NCBI GenBank assembly: GCA_963795935.1
Contig: CAWCJO010000008.1
Location: 1 to 64,000, forward strand
Reading direction: 5' to 3'
DNA: 64,000 nt
DNA from: JAICMB01 sp963795935
Lineage (GTDB): Bacteria; Acidobacteriota; Terriglobia; Bryobacterales; Bryobacteraceae
In this document: positions 60,390 through 64,000 of the stretch, in pieces
Layout: each line of letters starts with the position of its first letter
How positions within the stretch are numbered: the first letter of the stretch is position 1
Program-made: the position numbers and the translations under genes
Notes under the pieces: model-generated
Told to the model about the DNA's origin: nothing
Seen by the model: only the letters and a program-made list of their open reading frames with translations
Databases searched by the model: none

Positions 60390-60397
60390 TGCACGAC

Positions 60398-63300
60398 GTG
60401 AGCGCCTTTTCCCCTCGCACCAAAAATCTTTCCGCCCGAACCAAAGCCGCCGATAAAGCCGTTGCATCCATTTGCCCTTATTGCGGCGTCGGCTGCGGAC
60501 AACTGGTCTACGTAAAAGACGAGAAGATTATCGACATCGAAGGCGATCCGCGCTCGCCCATTTCGAACGGATGTCTCTGTCCCAAAGGCGCCGCCACATT
60601 CCAGCTCGTCACCGGATCGCAGCGCGTCCATCACGTCCTCTATCGACGCCCGCACGGCACGCAGTGGGAGCGGATCCCGCTCGAGCAGGCCATGGACATG
60701 GTTGCCGCGCGCGTCAAGAAAACGCGCGACGAACATTGGGAACAGACCACCCAGGTCGAAAACAAGGAAGTGGAGACCCGCCGCACAATGGCGATCGCGC
60801 ATCTCGGCGGCGCCACCCTGGACAACGAAGAAAATTATCTTATTAAGAAGCTCTTCAATTCGCTGGGCATTATCCAGATCGAAAATCAGGCCCGTATATG
60901 ACACTCCGCCACGGTCCCCAGTTTGGGGACCTCATTCGGTAGGGGCGGCGCGACGACGTTTCAGCAGGATTTGCAGAACTCCGATTGCATCGTCATCCAG
61001 GGATCGAACATGGCGGAGTGCCACCCGGTCGGGTTCCGCTGGGTTATGAAAGCCAAAGAGCATGGCGCAACCATTATTCACGTGGACCCGCGCTTCACGC
61101 GCACCAGCGCCGTCGCTGACATCCACGTTCCCATTCGCGCCGGCAGCGATATCGCTTTCCTCGGCGGCATCATTCATTACATCCTCGAAAACGATCGATA
61201 CTTCAAGGACTACGTCGTCAACTATACGAACGCGGCCGCCATTATAAACGAAAAATTCGAGGACACGGACCAGAACGACGGTCTCTTCGGCGGTTGGGAC
61301 ACCAAGAAAGGCCAGTACGATGCGAAAGACTGGATGTACGAAGGCGTAGAGCCTGGCGCAGCCGCCGGAGCCCGCGAATCGTCATCGGGCGAAGGCAAAG
61401 AGCAGAAGCATCCCATACAGGCCGAGCACACCGACCCCACGCTCGAAAATCCGCGCTGCGTTTTTCAGATCCTCAAGCGTCATTTCTCCCGTTACACGCC
61501 GGAGATGGTCGAGAAGACCTCGGGCGTTCCGCGCGAGTTGCTGATCAAGGTAGCCGAGACGCTGTGCCGCAATTCCGGCCGCGAGCGGACGTCGGCTTTC
61601 TGTTACGCCGTGGGCTGGACGCAACACACGGTCGGCGTTCAATACATCCGCACCGCCGCGATCATACAGCTTCTCTTGGGCAACATGGGCCGGCCTGGAG
61701 GAGGGATCATGGCCCTGCGCGGCCACGCGTCCATCCAAGGCTCGACCGACATCCCGACCCTCTACAACATTTTGCCCGGCTATCTCCCCATGCCGCGCGC
61801 ACAGCACGACCACGACTTCGAAACATACAACAATCTGAACGAGTCTCCCTCCGGCTGGTGGGGCGAGTTCCGCAAATATTCCGTATCTCTGCTTAAGGCT
61901 TGGTATGGCGACGCCGCGACCGCCGCGAACGGCTATTGCTTTAAATACCTGCCCGCCATGACCGGCGACCATTCCCACATGAACACCGTCGCCGACATGG
62001 CCGACGGCATCGTAAAAGGATATTTCGTGATGGGCGAGAATCCCGTCGCCGGAACCGTCAACGGCCCTCTTCAGCGTGAAGGTCTGCGACAGCTCGAATG
62101 GCTCGTCGTGCGGGATTTCCAGCTCATTGAAACCGCGGAATTCTGGCGCGTCGCTCCCGAGATCGAGCGCGGCGAGGTGCGTCCCGAAGACATCGCCACG
62201 GAAGTTTTCTTTTTCCCGGCTGCGGCGCACACCGAAAAAGACGGCAGCTTCACCAACACGCAGCGCCTGTTGCAATGGCATCATAAAGCCATCGATCCGC
62301 CCGGCGATTGCCGCAGCGAGCTCGACTTCGTTTTCAAGCTCGGGCGGCGCCTGAAGACACTCTACGCCGGGTCCACGGCCGCGAAGGATCGCCCCATTCA
62401 AGACATGACTTGGGACTATCCCACGGTCGGCCGTTTCGCCGAGCCGGATGCCGAGGCGGTCTTAAAAGAAATCAACGGCTATACCGTGGCCGATCGCAAA
62501 CTCGTCGACGGCTTCACCGATCTGAAGGACGACGGCTCGACCGCGTGCGGCTGCTGGATTTATTCCGGCTGCTACAAAGACGGCGTCAACCAGACCGCGC
62601 GGCGCAAGCCGCATTGGGAACAGACCTGGGTGGCGCCCGAGTGGGCCTGGTCGTGGCCGCACAACCGCCGCCAGCTTTACAACCGCGCCTCGGCCGATCC
62701 CGAAGGCCGCCCCTGGTCCGAGCGCAAGAAGTACATCTGGTGGGATGAAGAGAAGCAGAAATGGACCGGCTTCGATGAGCCCGATTTCGTCCACAAGCCG
62801 CCCTCGTATCGCCCCTCTAAAGATGCGCGCGGCAAAGAAACCATCTCCGGCATCGATCCCTTCATCATGCAGTCCGACGGCAAAGGGTGGATCTTCGCGC
62901 CTAGCGGCCTCCAAGACGGCCCGCTGCCGACGCATTACGAGCCGCAGGAATCCATGATCGCGAATCCCATTTACAAGCAGCAGTGCAATCCCAGCCGCAT
63001 GGAGTGGATGCGCAAGAAGGACAATCCCTACCACCAGCCTTACGACGATCCGCGCTTCCCGTACCTGCTCACCACCTATCGCCTCACCGAGCATCACACC
63101 GCCGGCGGCATGTCGCGTTGGCTCTCGTGGCTATCGGAGTTGCAGCCCGAATTGTTCTGCGAAGTATCGCCTGAGTTGGCGGCCGCAATAGGCCTGAAGA
63201 ACGGCGGCTGGGCGACCATCCGCACCGCGCGCGCCGAGATCGAAGCCCGCGTTCTGGTGACGCAGCGCGTAAGGCCGGTCCGCTTGAACGGCCGCATCAT

Positions 63301-63595
63301 TCATCAGGTCGGAATTCCCTATCATTGGTCGAGCAAGGGTCTGGTGACCGGCGATGCCGCCAATGAGCTGTTTCCCTTCGTCGCCGATCCCAACGTCGCC
63401 ATCATGGAGACGAAGGCCATTTCCGCCATGGTCGAGGCGGGACGCCGCAGCCGCGGCCGCCGCTACATCACTAGCGGCGCGCTCGTCCCGGAGCTGCCCG
63501 GCAAGGAAGAGGACCGCGACATTCCCAAGGCGCGGCACAAACCCGAGACCGCGCACGGCCACAAAACCGAGCAGACCAAGGAGGGCCATATTTAA
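60398..63595 (+). CDS. fdhA: Selenocysteine formate dehydrogenase, major (alpha) subunit
   Basis: A molybdenum/tungsten bis-MGD formate dehydrogenase of about 1065 aa of the FdnG/FdoG type. N-terminal [4Fe-4S] site CPYCGVGCG..CLCPKG. At 60899-60901 an in-frame TGA follows IENQARI and precedes HSATVPSLGTSFGRGG, exactly the selenocysteine position of E. coli FdnG (ARV-Sec-HGPTVASLAPTFGRG). The frame then runs open to 63595 with FGRGGATTF, HPVGFRW, DPRFTRTSAVADIHVPIR, FCYAVGWTQHTVGVQYIRT and LRGHASIQGSTD. No Tat signal: in-frame stops at 60338 and 60347 exclude a longer N-terminus, unlike periplasmic FdnG. GTG 60398 is chosen for its GGAG; TTG 60389 lies inside the hairpin. The ferredoxin subunit follows. 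Confidence 0.92.
60899..60931 (+). promoter_or_regulatory. UGA selenocysteine codon with bacterial SECIS-like hairpin
   Basis: UGA at 60899-60901, an 11-nt spacer, then GGTCCCC-AGTTT-GGGGACC (60913-60931): a perfect 7-bp stem with 5-nt loop containing GU. This is the position and size expected of a bacterial SECIS element that recruits SelB. The hairpin is coding as well, within ATVPSLGTSF. Confidence 0.78.
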
Positions 63596-63596
63596 T

Positions 63597-64000
63597 ATGG
63601 AAGCCGCGTTATCCGCCTCCGAAGCGCAAGGACTGGAGCGTCGCGCCGCTCGCGACGACACGCAAAACCGCTCCTCCCGCAAGGGCTTCTTCACCGATAC
63701 GACCATCTGCATCGGCTGCAAAGCCTGCGAGGTGGCGTGCAAGCAGTGGAACCAGTTGCCCGAGGATGGTCTTAACTTCACGGGCATGTCTTACGACAAC
63801 ACGGTCGCGCTGGGCGCCTCCACCTGGCGCCACGTGGCATTCATCGAACGCCCGGTGGCGCTTTCGACGCAGGATGCCGGCGCGTTTTCCTGGCTCTTCT
63901 CCTCCGACGTATGCAAGCACTGCGTCCGCGCCGGGTGCCTCGAAAGCTGTCCCACCGGCGCCATTATTCGCACCGAATACGACAGCGTCTATGTGCAGCC
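63597..64000 (+). CDS. fdhB: Formate dehydrogenase iron-sulfur (beta) subunit, cut by the window end
   Basis: The first 134 residues of a four-cluster ferredoxin-type subunit that carries electrons from the alpha subunit. The start ATG at 63597 is 1 nt after the alpha-subunit stop. First cluster motif CIGCKACEVACKQWN (about residue 38-52), later CKHCVRAGCLESCPTGAI. The N-terminal 30 residues (MEAALSASEAQGLERRAARD) are a non-conserved extension. The gamma subunit and accessory genes presumably lie beyond 64000. Confidence 0.92.
   Translation, partial: MEAALSASEAQGLERRAARDDTQNRSSRKGFFTDTTICIGCKACEVACKQWNQLPEDGLNFTGMSYDNTVALGASTWRHVAFIERPVALSTQDAGAFSWLFSSDVCKHCVRAGCLESCPTGAIIRTEYDSVYVQ

Noticed and set aside
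60899..60923. Formate dehydrogenase as two genes or a nonsense-mutated pseudogene
   Set aside because: The TGA is exactly at the selenocysteine position of FdnG, the flanking sequence is conserved on both sides, and a SECIS-like hairpin follows.

Overview
The window is GC-rich bacterial DNA that looks like an Acidobacteriota genome of the Solibacter/Bryobacter type. The pointers are: two large secreted proteins ending in the Solibacter-type TIGR03437 C-terminal domain (23574-25376 and 25825-27975); a PadR regulator translationally coupled to an orphan MacB/FtsX permease of the acidobacterial ADOP type (47986-50987); several Tat-exported catabolic enzymes; and paired quinoprotein and cytochrome c genes. 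No rRNA, tRNA or CRISPR array was recognised.

Layout. 1-1642: an IS whose transposase is split by a 70-nt palindrome-rich insertion. 1700-5802: aerobic CO-dehydrogenase-like (form II) genes coxS-coxL-coxM-coxG. 6467-10225: an ATP-grasp-like protein, then a Tat-exported enolase-superfamily dehydratase and aldo/keto reductase. 10259-11472: an orphan Cas6-like RAMP protein coupled to an IscU-like scaffold. 11467-17102: minus-strand run with an ABC-2 permease, a gamma-glutamyltransferase and three poorly known proteins. 17229-23527: a hydrolase, then a minus-strand set cytochrome c / PQQ dehydrogenase / RNase II-like / second gamma-glutamyltransferase. 23574-27975: TIGR03437 proteins. 28103-38376: a toxin-antitoxin relic, nadA, moaA, a methyltransferase, alpha-L-fucosidase, thymidine kinase, a coiled-coil membrane protein, an M1 aminopeptidase and an AlkD-like protein. 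38658-46390: carAB, with the 3' third of carB duplicated on the far side of a 2.2-kb accessory insert (an unknown 397-aa protein and HicBA). 47260-53806: a nucleotidyltransferase pair, PadR/ADOP, a WD40-like protein and exported proteins. 53878-55656: the Ada alkylation response. 55737-60329: a PLP dehydratase, a zinc-ribbon membrane protein, a lipase-maturation-factor-like protein and TonB. 60398-64000: a selenocysteine formate dehydrogenase, cut by the window end.

A feature of the whole window is that about twenty otherwise well-conserved genes carry single-base indels, mostly +1, that break the frame at one point while the protein continues intact in the next frame. This looks more like consensus error (for example long-read or low-coverage metagenome sequence) than gene death, so such genes are annotated here as single CDSs with the frameshift noted. 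Cases that look like true relics (the carB fragment, the toxin-antitoxin remnants, the permease tail and the methyltransferase tail) are marked as pseudogenes.

The most interesting items are the 70-nt element whose exact removal repairs the transposase frame, the carB-flanked accessory insert, the orphan cas6-like gene, and the UGA-encoded formate dehydrogenase with a SECIS-like hairpin and a second hairpin that covers its ribosome binding site.
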